Shown piece after piece: positions 24,583-37,350 of a stretch of 64,000 nucleotides of DNA. Both the position numbers and the translations under genes were made by a program. Within the stretch, counting starts at the first letter, position 1. Each line of letters begins with the position of its first letter. The stretch lies in the NCBI GenBank assembly GCA_964036155.1, contig OZ038423.1:45833249-45897248 (forward strand). The letters are read 5' to 3'. The notes beneath the pieces were generated by a model that worked only from the letters and a program-made list of their open reading frames with translations, was not told the origin of the DNA and did no database searches. Source of the stretch: Diploscapter coronatus. Lineage: Eukaryota > Nematoda > Chromadorea > Rhabditida > Rhabditidae.

Positions 24583-26049
24583 ATGGGCTATGACCCTAAG
24601 AAGATGGAGAATTACGAGAAAGTCCGAGTTGTGGGTCGAGGTGCGTATGGAGTATGTTGGTTATGCAAAAGGAAGGGGGATCCTTTATCCCAAAAAGTAG
24701 GGATACTTGAAATCCAGACATATCAAATCCGCTTTTAATTCAGGTGATCCTGAAAACGATAAATCTACATGGTATGTCTCAGGCTGAGGAAGGCGCTATG
24801 CGAAGTTAGTTTGAAGTTTATCGACCTTCGTTTGAAGTCCCTCGAAATTTTCATGAAGTCTATTAAAGCTACCTTGAAGTTTAGGAGAAGTGGAGCTCCT
24901 CCAGAAGGTACAACACCCCATGATCATAGGGTACTACGACTTCTTCACTGTGGAAAACCAATTAACGATAGGTAGATCAACAAATGAAGTTATTAATTAA
25001 ATCATGACACCATTTTAGTCATGCAATACGCTGAAGGCGGGACAATGGAGAAAATGATCACCGAGCAAAATGGAGTTCACTTTCAGGAGCCGTTGGTTTT
25101 AAACTACTTTACTCAGGTATTCCATATTCTGAAACTCAAATTGAACCTAAAAAATTTAGATTTTAATTGCGTTAAACCACATGCACTCGAAACAAATTGT
25201 CCATAGAGATTTAAAACCCCAGAATATCCTCCTGAATCGGAAGAAGACTATGATCAAGGTATAAATATTCTAATTTTAAAAAATAGATTAATTTTAAGCT
25301 ATCAGACTTCGGTATCTCTAAAGAACTAAGTACACGGTCTGTGGCGTCTACTGTCATCGGTACTCCGAATTATCTGAGTCCTGAGATTTGCGAAGGTTTG
25401 TTTGATCTAAATTTTAGATGAGTAAAATTTTAAGGGAGGGCCTATAATCAAAAATCAGACATGTGGTCGTTAGGATGCGTCCTTTATGAATTACTCGCTT
25501 TGAAAAGAGCCTTTGATGGCGAAAACCTGCCTTCTATAGTGATGAGGATCACCAAGGTAAGAAAGCGTGCTGCACTTTACAAAAATGATGGGTTTTTTTG
25601 TTGCAAAATCACCGCATATTTTAGTGCAGCTACCAGCCCATAGGCGATCATGCTTCTGCCGCGGCGCAACATTTGGTGGAAAGTCTACTTCAGTTGAATG
25701 AAAAGAAGCGTCCTGACGTTAAAGGTACTAAGAATCAGCATTTTGTCAGAAAGACCAACCTTAGATCTGCTAACCTGGCCCGTCGTGCTACCGATTACGC
25801 TATCGATCCATCTAGATCTGGGCAGACTCCAAGTACCTCAGCCTGATAAGGTTATACTTTTTAGAGACTCAGAAAAGTTGAAATTTTCAGAGAAAACCAT
25901 CGGTCGTTAGTCGATTGAGAACGACACCGGTTACATTGAACATGAAATCGGATAAATCGAAGATTGGAGATTTCACGAGTTACTCGGCAGCGGCTACAAT
26001 GCCCATTGGATCTAAGTCTCCACCCACCGAGCATAGTTTTGGAAGATAG
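24583..26049 (+). CDS. NEK8/NEKL-2-like NIMA-family serine/threonine kinase
   Basis: The protein starts MGYDPKKMENYEKVRVVGRG; the glycine loop is GRGAYG. The ATP lysine lies in VILKTINL, and EVELLQKVQHPMIIGYYDFF is the alpha-C region. The catalytic loop is HRDLKPQNILL and the magnesium loop SDFGISKELS. The activation segment is VIGTPNYLSPEICEG, then SDMWSLGCVLYELLALKRAF. Order and wording are closest to human NEK8 (MEKYERIRVVGRGAFG). The kinase domain is followed by a short basic Ser-rich tail ending PTEHSFGR; there is no RCC1 domain, as in nematode NEKL-2. Exons are joined by introns of about 40-95 nt. Family members act in cilia and, in nematodes, in molting and clathrin endocytosis. Confidence 0.85.
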
Positions 26050-26082
26050 AGATTTTTAGGGCTTTTAGTTTTTTCAAATTAG

Positions 26083-26088
26083 AATAAA
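26083..26088 (+). terminator. AATAAA polyadenylation signal of the NEK gene
   Basis: Canonical hexamer 34 bp after the TAG stop. Confidence 0.6.
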
Positions 26089-27233
26089 CTTGTTTTAATT
26101 TATTTTCTTTATCAAGAAGCCTGGAAACCCGAATCTTGCTTAGAGTGATTTTGATAGAACTTAGTTTCATCCAGTCAGACTTGCAATTTATTTAAGTCTG
26201 TCTCATCTAATATATGGCGGTAACTAATGGACAAATATAAAGTAAGAGCTCGGCCGACCTTGTGTTTGGCTGGAACTAAGGGATAATTTTTGCATAATCT
26301 GAATCTACTCTATCAACGATTCACAAAAGAGCTATTTTACGATTTAGTCCCCATCAAACATTTATTTCTCTTACTCATTTCGAACAAACGATTTGAATAG
26401 AGACCAACACAACATTCTGAGTTTGGAACGACCTTAACCGGGGATTAAGGCGAAAAATCTGTATTTCAAGGCTTCATAATTATCTACTATAACTAATTAA
26501 CTGATCCTTAGCTTTATCCTTGGTGAGCCTACCTATTTCTTTTAGAATTTCGATTATACGCCATATATCTTATTCGTTAACAGTTTCTACTTAGATAGTT
26601 GTAATCAATGCATATTTAAATCCTGTCATGATGAAATCCACACTATTCTTGCCCTATTTTGGTAGCTCCGAATGATTTTTAGTACTTGTGTTTTTGAAAG
26701 AAACGGTATCGCGAAGATTTCATATATCCTCCGATATTTTTAAATTTGAAAAAAAGAATTATGAAACTTCCAATTGACAGAATTTCAGGGGACGCCCACA
26801 ATCTCATCATTCTCATTCTTCTTTTCGATGCTACGTTGAAGTGATCGATTTCTGCTTCAATTTTGTCTTTCATTGAGAAGTAAACACGCTCTTTTCTTCT
26901 TTTTCTCTAACTTCGCCGTACTTTCGATGGTCAGCTGTTGCAGGAAAGAGTTAGAGAGCGAGAGAAGTTACTCTAGGCAAAACTTTGGCATTTCTCTTTC
27001 ACCACATTGTCTCCCTAAATTTCACTATCTTTTCCATCGACGTTTAACTCTGCGGTTGCCAAACTTTCGAATTTTCGAACAATTTAAAAATCGACTTCTC
27101 CATTGCAAAAGCGATATGTGAATACATGAGGCCTTCGCTTTTTATCTGCACCTTTTCCCTCATTCTCTAAACTCCGTCTCTTTTTGACTTATTGTTAAAC
27201 TTGCAGCCCGTACTTCGCACTCTCCAATACATC
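26089..27233. other. Intergenic between kinase and four-TM gene
   Basis: No gene recognised. A copy of the recurring GATTTCATATATCC motif lies at 26716-26729. A TTGCAG acceptor at about 27201-27206 marks the likely trans-splice site of the next gene. Confidence 0.5.
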
Positions 27234-29749
27234 ATGTCTAGCCCGAAATCGATTTTACAGCAGAATATTCAACAGAAACAGGTAAATCAATTTTCCGCCA
27301 AATTTAAGCTTAAATTTAAATCACACTCACTTATATTCAAACTCATGGAACTTATTAAGGGAATCTCCCCGAGTGTGTACTCAAATTTCCTGTCAAGACC
27401 ATAAGTTTTGAAGTACTCAATGAGCTCGGTGAGGTAGGAAAGTTGATATAAAAGCTAGGTGCTGATATGCGGTCATGCGCATTTTGTGCGTACGAATACA
27501 CACCTCCTTAGTTAAGAAGGTGAAAAGGTCAAATTTAAACAATCATGGGATGAATATTTTTTGGTGCTGCTTTCACAAAAGCTACTTAAAATAATCTCAT
27601 CTATCCATTGATATCAATTTTAGAATTTTTGGGCATGCTTTAATTTTTTTTATTTTTGGCTTTTTCGCATATAAGGGGGCCTTTACCAAAAATTAGTTTT
27701 TTAAGTTTTTGAAAATAGTCAAAACCTATGTCAGTTGACAGGGAAGATTATTTTGAGCAACTTTCGAGAAAGAAGCAACGAAAACACATCCATTTCCTTG
27801 ATTTTCGGAAATTTTTAAAATTTGACCTCTTCACCTTCTTAACTAAGGAGGTGTGTATTCGTACGCACAAAATGCGCATGCCCGCATATCAGCACCTAGC
27901 TTTTATATCAACTTTCCTACCTCACCGAGTACTTTAAAGCTATATGGATCTTGACAGGAAATTCGAGCACACACCCGGGGGAGGTTTCCTTGTGAATCTA
28001 TATAGTGCAAAATTTTATTGATCTGCAAATACGAGTCTTTTATGGCATGATAAAGCCTAGCATCATATCGAAACTTCATTTCTTCATAGTTCTTCCATTT
28101 CGAAGACGTCCTCTTATTCTTCTATTTCTGCCTTTTCTAGCTGATCTTCATTATGACTTCAGTCGAAAATAATAACAACCCACCTGTACCAACTCAAGAA
28201 AACCCTGAAAATTCGGAAACTTTCACTCTAAAGCCCATATCTATTTCAGTAAGTTTGAAGAATGCAGAAATTTAAATACGCTCAAAATGTTGAGAATAAA
28301 CAAAAATCATTACTACCCTCAGTTCGCTTCGAACTCCGAGGCCACTCTGCCAGTGATGAACTACGACTTTCCCACGGCCGTCAACACCAGTCGACTCGTT
28401 CAAATTGTTTGCGTCATTTTGCAGGTCAGATTCCGCCCCCATTTTTTTTTTTCAAATTTCGTCCCTTTTTCAAAAAATCCGCTTCCCAATCCAGAACTAG
28501 GCAATGCTAAAGCCAAAATTTTTCATTATGCCCTATTGTGGACCAAGTTATGTGTCAATTTTTAGTGCAAAAATATATTTGAAAACCCGTCCTCTATAAT
28601 TTTCTATCCTGGCTGAAATTTCTGTGTAAATCAGTCCAGAAAGTTTTAAGCCTCATCCTCAATTTTTGTCAAAATCACGAATTACAGCTCCTGTTGGTCT
28701 ATTCCGAATCGGCGAGTCTGTCCTTCACCGCATTCATGTTCTACTCACTGCTGCTCGGCTGCAACCTCGTTCATATTCTGCGTCGATGGTAAGAAACTAC
28801 GTTATCTGGAAAGTGACGTCTCTAAAAATTGCCGATGTCTATGCACCCACGTTTTCCTTTCTACGGGGATGCTGCTCGCCTTTATTTGTAGTTGTCTGTT
28901 GTGCTTTCTCTGATTGCTTCTCTGTAGATCGTTCTGATGACGACGATAGATGTAATTCAGATTCGCTAACAGAGTACAGTTTATTCAGAGAGACACAATT
29001 TCGCGAGTGAACGAAAATGATACTCACTACAGAAGAATGAGCTCTGTAGGCGAATGACTGCTCTGGGTAAAGAACTATTCGAGACTCTCTAACCTTAGGC
29101 GATTGAGCAAAGGGAAGAAATTGAGAGGACGTAGAGAAAAAAAGTTGAACTATGCTCCTTTAGGTTTTGAATAGGGAAATGTTCACGGCAAAAATAGACA
29201 GAAGAAAATATTTACGAAATAAAACAAGAATCAATAGCTTTGAAGGTGCTATAAGCGCAATACCTAAAAATGACTTCATCCGAAATTTGCAGGTACGGCA
29301 GCATCGACGGACGCTACGACCTTAAGCAGCTGATGCGCGAACCGCAAATGACGGTCAAGGTTCAGTACGCCGTCGGTACGCTTCATACGACGTCATGGCG
29401 TCATTTTAAATTTAAAATAACGACTTGTTAACTTTCTGACCCTTTTTTACTCTTTATTGACACCCTTCATTTTAGCGCTCTTCACCGGCATTCTGTTGGG
29501 TGTTATCACGTTCTATTGCGTGTCCCTCAACAACGGTCTGGTCCATACGCTCTTCAGTCTCTCGAATATTGCACAGGTGGGAGGCATTGATCCCTTTTCA
29601 AATTTTACCCCATTTTAATTAAAAAGAAGAGGGTTGATCTTCACCAAGATGTATCTCTTTCCAAATTTTGAACTCTTTTCTTCCAGGTGCTCGGCGCAAT
29701 AGGAGTGCTTTTACTCGAGGTCTACGAGGTGAACGTGAAGAACGCGTAA
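27234..29749 (+). CDS. Four-transmembrane protein, MARVEL-like, function unknown
   Basis: Exon 1 (27234-27281) encodes MSSPKSILQQNIQQKQ. Exon 2 starts at 28141 and can join it in phase 0; it has its own ATG (MTSVENNNNPPVPTQE), so an alternative start is possible. The core exons encode four hydrophobic segments: LVQIVCVILQLLLVYSE, FTAFMFYSLLLGCNLVHI, ALFTGILLGVITFYCVSL and VLGAIGVLLLEVYEV. The loop between TM2 and TM3 (YGSIDGRYDLKQLMREPQM) is cytosolic-like. The stop is TAA at 29747-29749. The total of about 200 residues and the hairpin-pair layout fit small MARVEL-type vesicle proteins, but no signature residue proves it. Intron 1 (about 860 bp) contains a large foldback element. Confidence 0.65.
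27357..27991. mobile_element. 635-bp foldback (long inverted-repeat) element in intron 1 of the four-TM gene
   Basis: Arms of about 180 bp at 27357-27539 and about 175 bp at 27818-27991 are near-perfect reverse complements. The shared core includes AAGGAGGTGTGTATTCGTAC, AAAATGCGCATG and AAAGCTAGGTGCTGATATGC (given as they read on one strand or the other). The roughly 280-bp centre has no ORF of note. It is a non-autonomous foldback/MITE; a transcript would form a long double-stranded stem. Confidence 0.8.
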
Positions 29750-29912
29750 ACGCAGGTCGACCAGCTACAATACTCCTCCACTCGAGTCGCTTCGTGCCTT
29801 CAAAGCCCATACAAAATTTACGTTGAACGAACAATCTCCACTCCTCTGCGTCTCTTGCTCTCACCACACTCTATCCTCATGCAGTGTTCATGACTAACGA
29901 TCAAATATGGCA

Positions 29913-29918
29913 AATAAA
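29913..29918 (+). terminator. AATAAA polyadenylation signal of the four-TM gene
   Basis: Canonical hexamer about 165 bp after the stop codon. Confidence 0.5.
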
Positions 29919-30644
29919 GATTGATTAGATCAAGTTTATCACGTTTTTTTTTCAACTTTTTCGATGTTTAGAAATTAAACATAATGAAAAAGCGAATTTA
30001 CTTGGATCAAGCTCGAAAATATTGAACAGCAACTTTCTTTCTACCGGACTTTCATTACGCGTAGAGAGTCCACTTTTTGACAGCTAGAGACTTGAGTAAG
30101 CAAATATCATAGCTATGGCTAAAATCGATAAATCTGATCAATTTATTACTATTTTAAATGCTAGATTGGTTCAAATGATCAGCCATTCAAAATAAACTAA
30201 CTAATAATAATGATCTGGAGCTAATATAAAAAGTTACAATGAAATTTTGTGCACTTCAATTTAGTACGTTATTTAATCTAGAGAATTCCGATTTAAAAAT
30301 CAAGCTATTTACTTTTTAGCACTAATGCCTTATGTAATTCTCGCAATTTGAGTGATGAGCGGCTATATTATAATCAACGGTGCACGCGCTTTTTCTCTCT
30401 CACCACTCAACTATCTCTCGCGTTCGCGTACTATTTCTTCCCAGTGGTCATTTGAAGCGAACTGTCAGCAAGCTTCTGTCTAATTTCTATCTCTTTCCTC
30501 CATTTTCTGCATCTTTGAATCTCTTCCTGTCCAAACACTCTCTCACTGGCTTTCTTCATACAGAGTCTTTCCCTCCCATCGGCTTAAGGCTCTTATCCCC
30601 GCAGTACAGCCTATTTCGCTCTTGTAATTGTTTCTTTTCGACGT

Positions 30645-30838
30645 AATCCTCTGTATCTCTAACTTCGACTATGGTTTAAGATATAGACTCTGTCATATCT
30701 GCACTTCGAGCTTTCCCACTGTATCTCTGAACTCACTTATAGTTAAAGATAGGAACTCTGTCGTACCTTGTCTTCTAACCATTTCAGACTTTTTCCTACA
30801 TCTCTAACCTTTCAATGTTAAAAGATAGAACTCTGTCC
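30645..30838 (+). repeat. Three divergent tandem copies of a 60-75 bp unit
   Basis: Each copy runs from a (T/A)C ATCTCTAAC-like block through TTAAAGATA to GAACTCTGTC. The copies start near 30645, 30715 and 30788 and differ by substitutions and small indels. Confidence 0.6.
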
Positions 30839-33027
30839 TCGGAAACACTTGTGTTCCGCACGGTCACTCTTTCAGTGTTTCTAAACATTCTCGCGCGCGC
30901 GCGCAATCAGTCGTAGTCCATTTTAGGAAGCCTTCTGTCCATCTTAGGTGTTCCTTTTCCCTTAAATTTAGAGGTGTTTTTTCATCCAACGACTTTTACA
31001 CTGAAGACGACCACACCTAGCCATTTCCAATACAAAATAGCCTATTTTAAGACCTTCGATACAGTCAGAAAGCTGATCTTCATTGCTAAAATTGTCACTA
31101 AAACTTGTAAATCTGAGTTTCAGTAGGTGGTTTCAAATTTTTCCACCCCAAATCTCGGGGGATAAATGCAAAGTTTATGTTATGCGCGTATTGGCGTATT
31201 GTATTCATTCAATAAACCAGCTTTTCGTCTATACTCGCATGGAACTTAGGCAACTTCTTCTGTCTGTATTACTTTCATCGATTCGTATATATCAGCCTGC
31301 ATTCGCTTCCTATGCTTTATCATTATCAGATTTTTTTTATATACCAGCTAGTTTTCCCCTTTTATTCTTGAACATTGGCAAGGGGAATGTTATTTTCCTC
31401 TTTGATAGCCTTTTTCCCCTTATGGAAGTCATTTCCGGCGCGTCAGCTTTTGATCAGGGCGGAAAAAAACCAATTCGATTTTTCTCAAGACGCGAAAACT
31501 TCAGATATTTCGATTTTTATCATATCGGCAAACTATTAAGAAAATTTTAACTTTCATACAGCCAAAGAGGAGGTACATCATTGCATGCGAAATGGCATGG
31601 GAAATATCTTTTAGTTACCTGGCTCTACTATATCTCATGCACAATATAACTAGGACTTTCTTTAAAATATCAGATTTTTCCAGGTTCAGGAAATATTTTC
31701 TCGTCGATGAGCGATATTTTGCGTTGGCCTGAAATCTGCTTCCCGTCAAATTTGCGTTTTGGATTATCTGATTGCGCATCATATTGACTCTAATGACCAT
31801 CTGACCATCGGGCGAGTTTCAAGTCATTCGTCTCTAGGTCCACTTGCCATTCTAGTGGCCGGTAATTTTCTTTAAAATCATCCCGTTTTTCCTTCAATTT
31901 GATATTTTCCGTCATTTTATCAAAACATTCTATCAGTCATCCATTAAGTTCTTGGATTTTAAAATTAGCATACGTGTTTTCTCGTACTATACCTGTTAAG
32001 AGAAAATGGCCTTAACATTGAAATTAGAGATCGTAATTTTTAGAATTCAAGAAACTATTGAATGATCAGATATGATTTATCGGAAATACTTAGGTTTCGG
32101 AACTTTCCCCATAGAATAGCTTATGCATATTATTCTGCTCGATCCATATTTCCCGATGGATACAATTCATGCAAATGGGTAATGGTTAATGGATTTAGAT
32201 TTATGTGATTTTTCTTTCTTTCTTTCTCGAGATCAATACTTTGTAGCGTCCATTCTAGTTCTTAGAATTCTTTCCTTCCTTCCTTCTCCTAAATCGTTTT
32301 CTAACTTCTCGTTTCCCAGTCAATGCCGTTCCTACCCGTCTTTCCAATCCAATTTACAGGTTCGGACAAAGATAATCCGAGTTTTTGTTATCCTAGGATA
32401 TATGAAATCCCATCACCTTAACGGTATATCTGTCACTTTTCTGAGGTGATTGAATATAAATTATGTCTATCTATAGCTTATTCTAGAATTCCTTTAGACG
32501 TTGAAAATTGTAGTATTTGTAAAATATAATGCCATTTTCTTGTAATTCCATAGCAATTCAATTCTTTTGATGCCATTATATTAATTAGACATGGCATCTT
32601 TTACTTCTATTGTTTCCTTAGGGTGGCACGGAGATTCTATTCTTTTGTGCAATGCACCGTTTTTGTCCCACAAACTCTAAAAAGGCGTATCATTTTCAAT
32701 TTATTTATTTCGGCCCTATTATAATCTTTTAACCCCCAAAGAGTATTCCCGATTAATTTTTAAATTTAGTATAAACTATTTTAATCCATATAATATATTC
32801 AATTTATCTGAGTCTAATTATAATTTTTCTCGACCTTCAAAGTAGTATCTTATTAAAATATGTCGAGCGCTTCCCAGACTTTGTAAGAATTACATCAAAG
32901 AAAGCGCCGATCTTTGAAACGATCCACTCCGCGAAAAAGTGTCGTAACTTTCACCGCCTGTCTGTAATTCTCCGAAATCCGCAATTTTTCGCGGTTTGCG
33001 CTACAATTTATCGTCGTACGCTTGAGA

Positions 33028-33076
33028 CAATAAAATCTTCGATCAAATTAGACTATGTTTTGATAAGATTTTATTG
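33028..33076. repeat. Hairpin with near-perfect 20-bp arms
   Basis: The left arm CAATAAAATCTTCGATCAAA pairs with the right arm TTTTGATAAGATTTTATTG around a loop of about 10 bases. It could be a decayed MITE core or a small-RNA precursor; nothing favours the latter. Confidence 0.5.
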
Positions 33077-33740
33077 CCAATAAAATATGCGCCTAGAGTA
33101 AATATAATTTGAGATTAATCTAGATTTATAATTAGACGACTTCATATATTCTGTCTTTTCCTGACCTTATATCTCATATCTAACCAAACCATCAATATCT
33201 TTACCTTTTACACATCAAGTAATTTGTCCTATCGAATCAAATAGGTATTTTGATATGTATTATCCTCCCATTCTCGATATAACCACTATTTACGTGATTC
33301 AATACTAATCCTACCAATTAGCGTACGCATTTTATTGTTTTATAAATGTTTTTTCAGCTGCGGAATTTTCGCTTTTCCATATCGATTTATTTTAGGCTAC
33401 ATCAAATTTGATATAATTTTAAAAGTTGTCCTTTATCCATTAATTTAATGACGATTTTATACGGCTTCCTGTATATGCCATCGAATGATCACCGTCATCG
33501 GCTGTATTTGTCATCGGGTAGAGAGGCGAGAGCGCGTGTAGGTGATGCAGAGAAACAAGAAGAAGGGTCGATGACAACTACAGCTGATAGCATATACAGG
33601 GGGACCATTGTTGTACGATATATACATTTCAAAACTATTCGAATTCTATACCATTTTAATCCCAAATTTTCAGGCTATATTTCTATGATACCTAATACCG
33701 GCTAGATATGGTGCAATCGTTTGTTTATTTGATTTTTTAA

Positions 33741-36700
33741 ATGGCCTACCCCGGCAGCTCGGGCATTCCCGGGGCGGTCAAGATCATCCCCGCCTCAGCG
33801 TTTCGGCACTATTCTCAGCAGCAGCACCAGGGTCGATCTGGAGACGTAGGACAGCACTATGGAGAACCCAATGATACTTATTTTAGCTATGATCAGGTAG
33901 GTATTTTGATTCTGATATTTAAATCGTATCCTAAGCTCAAATTCGCATAAAATATACTTTAAGATCGATATATTTTAATCGTATCTTAAATTTTACAATC
34001 CAGAACTAATGTCATACGATTCACATTTTATTTTATATCTTAAATGTATGTATTTATCCAAAATCAATAGTATTTTAAATTCGTACATCTTAAAAGGTCT
34101 ATTTAAACTGAAAATTGTCGAAAACCGTTCGTAATCTTATCGATTACCCTTCATAGCGTGCTTAGTCCGTCGTAATCCCCAATCTCCACTCTTCAGAAGC
34201 ACTCTTCTCTTCTCGATTCGAACCCTCTCTCTGCTATGCTTTTGGCCCAATCTTTGCAAATCTCTGCTTTGTTTGATTTGTTCGCCCCCTGCTGCACATT
34301 TTCGTGTTCTTGTCATTTCTCTGCATTTTCTCTTATCACATATGCACATTCCTTCATCTTAACGTATATTATAATTTTCATGACCAAATACCTAAAATCT
34401 AACCTATTCACTACCTGGTTTTCATACTTCTAAAGATCTAGAAGGATATATTAAATCCCCGGATATATGAAATCCATGTTTATCCTCTCCCTATAGCCCA
34501 TTTTGGCACTGTAGCTCTTTTCATCGCTTCTTTGCATCGTAATGAGCGCAAAGCGATCAGATTGTTCAAGTGAATCGCAAACACCCGCCGGTCGGTCGGC
34601 CATCTTTCAAAGGCCTTCGAGGCCTCATCATCAATCGATATGTGGAATTTCATATATCTCTGGATATTAGAACTCCTGATCAATAAAGGGCTTACAAATC
34701 CCTCAAATATCGATTTATCGTGCATTTCTTTAATTCAAATACCATCTTATCTTCACCATTGCATACCCTGTATTTCCCATTAAATTTTCGCTCCCCCAAA
34801 TTTTCCTCGTCTCCTATTTGTCTCTTCATCTACGCCTATCTTTCATCGAACGACGCTAAATATGTAAAAATTATTGTGAAGGAAAGAGTTGAAACCTCTG
34901 CCGAGTGATTTGAGGATACTCAACGCACTACTAGTATACCAAAGCTATTTATCGCAGCATCCCGTTTTAGCTAAACGTCTCTAGGAAAAGTGACGTGAGA
35001 GAGTGTAAAAAATAGGAGAATAATAAGAAACGAGAAAGTTTGAGGGGAGCGAAAATTTGGCAGGAAATACAGGGCATGAGATGTCATACATCCCTTTTTA
35101 TCCGAATATGTTTCAGGAGCCATATCCCGTGAACGCCTCCTACTATATGGGAGATGCCTACAATCCGGCATATCTCCACGAGCCCTACGGTCAAAACGCT
35201 TATATAGGTTTCTAGACTTCACAAATCCGGATCTGGCAAACCCCTTTTCAGATAGCGCATATGGAGACTACGGACCGAGTTATCCCGCATATTATTCAGG
35301 CGCCTCGGCAGCATACCCCTCTGCTTATGGTTCAGGAGGAGTGTATCCAGGTTTAGGAGTCATAATTCTTTGACCTACTTAACTAGATGACAGCTTGTGA
35401 AATGTTATTATGAGAAAAGGGTTTCTTCTATCCTCTCTTACTTCTACATGCTATTTGGTTAGGTTGCGAATTTTCTAAATACTTTACAAAAATTCGCTTT
35501 TTAACCTACTTACCTAAATTTCAGGAGCATATGGACCTTCATACCCACAAGCATCAGCGACCTATAGGGCCTTTCCCCAACCTCAGTTTTCTCCGCGAAG
35601 GCCTAGGTTTGTTCAAAACTAGTGATTTTCCATGAAGATCCCCTTTCTCAGAGCTGCACCCTACGCTGAGCGCGCTCGCAGACCTTTTTCAGTAGATGCA
35701 CTATCATCCAGAAGACACGTCTACCCCACGGGACATACCACTAGAGTTCCCACAGTAAAATATACCATTTGGTACCATGTTTGGAAATTATGGCACTTCA
35801 GAAGAAGCCAACTGCGATGTACCGAAAGCGGAGAGACCCATATACGGTTAGGTACAATAACGTCCAGGAAACAGACTTCGGCGGTGGTGGTACATTCGCG
35901 AACTATAGGCCCTATGAGGTGGGTATGCCATTTCGGTAACTTTACCGAAATGCTACCATTTTCAGATGCAATCTGCCACTTTACGGCGATTAGGACCATC
36001 ATTTTACTCTCCCTCCTATACTACTTATCCTCCAAGTATCATGATGCCCAAAAGGGTGATGAATACCAAACGATACCCACTATTTGCAAGAGTAGCTATG
36101 AAGGCGGCTCAGGTATATTTTGGGTGAAAGCTGTCAGCCACCTACCGAATTTAGTTGATCCTTGGCGCAGCGGTAATTGGCTTGGTTCTATCTCCAATGA
36201 GAGGCACCTCGTTTCACTCGTTCGTCATTCAAACAGCCACAGAATGGCAAGGTTCGAAACTTCTTTGAGCTAGGACTGTTGCAAGAGTTCAATTTTTAGG
36301 TCTAGTAGTTGGTATAGCCTCTGCGTTTAGTATACTTACAGTGATTTTATTGTTAACGTCATTTTTATCGAATTCCGTGCATGCTTGGAGGAAATTGGAC
36401 GCTCTGATAACTGCGGCAGGTATAATTATTCGTATTTCCAGCAAACTTTCAAACTTTAATTTTAGGATGCCTCGGATGGTTGCTAGCAGCGTTTGTAGAG
36501 GCCTACTTTGCCGCTTGTTACCCGCCACAAGGTTAGTTGAAGGAAAATTTTCCCAGAAAATTGAATTTTCAAGGAGCTCGAATAAACCGAGTCTGTCACA
36601 GGGCTGAATGGATCATAGCTACGGTAAATTGAATTTTAAAAACATTCAAAATCGATTTTTTCAGATTTTATGCTTCATAAACGTCGTGCTCTACGTGATT

Positions 36701-36742
36701 GATTTCACGATGTCTTGGCTATCCGGCGTTACTATTTTGTGA
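33741..36742 (+). CDS. MARVEL-like four-TM protein with Tyr/Pro/Gly-rich N-terminus
   Basis: The protein starts MAYPGSSGIPGAVKI. About the first 250 residues are a low-complexity Y/P/A/G/S-rich segment (exons at 33741-33897, 35117-35206, 35253-35350, 35526-35607) and then an Arg-rich stretch. A 47-nt intron at 35756-35802 splits a long open frame; removing it restores KKPTAMYRKRRDPYTVRYNN. Four membrane segments follow: LILGAAVIGLVLSP, LVVGIASAFSILTVILLLTS, CLGWLLAAFVEAYFAACY and ILCFINVVLYVIDFTMSW. The stop is TGA at 36740-36742. The tetraspan layout and charged short loops resemble MARVEL proteins of membrane apposition; family assignment is tentative. A MITE-like inverted repeat sits in the 1.2-kb first intron, ending about 35 bp before exon 2. 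Confidence 0.7.
34761..35080. mobile_element. 320-bp inverted-repeat (MITE-like) element in an intron
   Basis: Arms at 34761-34820 and 35009-35080 are inverted copies. The arms share ACCCTGTATTTCC, AAATTTTCGCTCCCC and TCCTATTT (allowing gaps). It lies within the first intron of the MARVEL-like gene. Confidence 0.7.
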
Positions 36743-37350
36743 TTTTTTTTTATTTTACAAATTCTAGCTTTATTCAATTTCTTATCGAGGTGATATATTT
36801 TAATGCAGGAGGAAAAACCAACATTTTAATGAAGAGCAAGATTCTTCCTCCTACTTACCACAATCTTTCAGTCCTATAAACTGCCTTAAATCATACAAAT
36901 CCCATGTCATTTAAAATTATTGTGATTTTAGATCTTTCAATTTTTTTGCAAAATAACCTCTCCACTCCCCCGTGAGACTGCCTTTTTTCTGTTTTCCTAA
37001 CTCAGGTTTCAAATTTTCAACCGACTTACCGAATCTTTTAAAGTTGACTCCAGCATTTGTCAACCCATTAAAAATCATAATTTTAGCTCGCTTAGATTTA
37101 TTTTCTATCATTAAATTGTGCATTTAATCATCCAAACTGCCATGATCTTCATACTATGAACAGAGGCTTAATTTATTTAAATTTTTGTGTTTATTTTTTT
37201 ATTATTGTTGCTCATTCTGAGACTTCAGCACACTATCATTGCTCAGTCAAACACTAGCAAATCTAATCAATTCCATAACGCTTGTCAAAATCGTTTATTT
37301 TCATGCGAATAAAAGTTTTAAGCATTTTTCAAACATCATTTTATTCAAAA
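36743..37350. other. Intergenic between convergent genes
   Basis: Shared 3' flank of the MARVEL-like (+) and FMO (-) genes. It is AT-rich, and no gene is recognised. Confidence 0.5.

Larger units (their letters stand above)
29750..33740. other. 4-kb intergenic region
   Basis: No gene I can support. It holds the 3' UTR signal of the four-TM gene, divergent tandem repeats at 30645-30838, a (CG)n run at 30892-30904, a hairpin at 33028-33076 and a copy of the recurring motif at 32396-32410. A 155-codon ORF at 31083-31550 has no family signal or splice context. Confidence 0.5.

Noticed and set aside
31083..31550. 155-codon ORF in the 4-kb spacer
   Set aside because: No family signal, no splice sites, hydrophobic AT-driven composition; probably chance.
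36165..36190. A-box-like TTGGCGCAGCGGTAATTGG
   Set aside because: It lies inside a coding exon of the MARVEL-like gene (LILGAAVIGL).
35632..36273. 213-codon continuous plus-strand ORF
   Set aside because: It reads through exons and introns of the MARVEL-like gene in changing frames. Using the 47-nt intron at 35756-35802 and the following acceptor restores the true frame.
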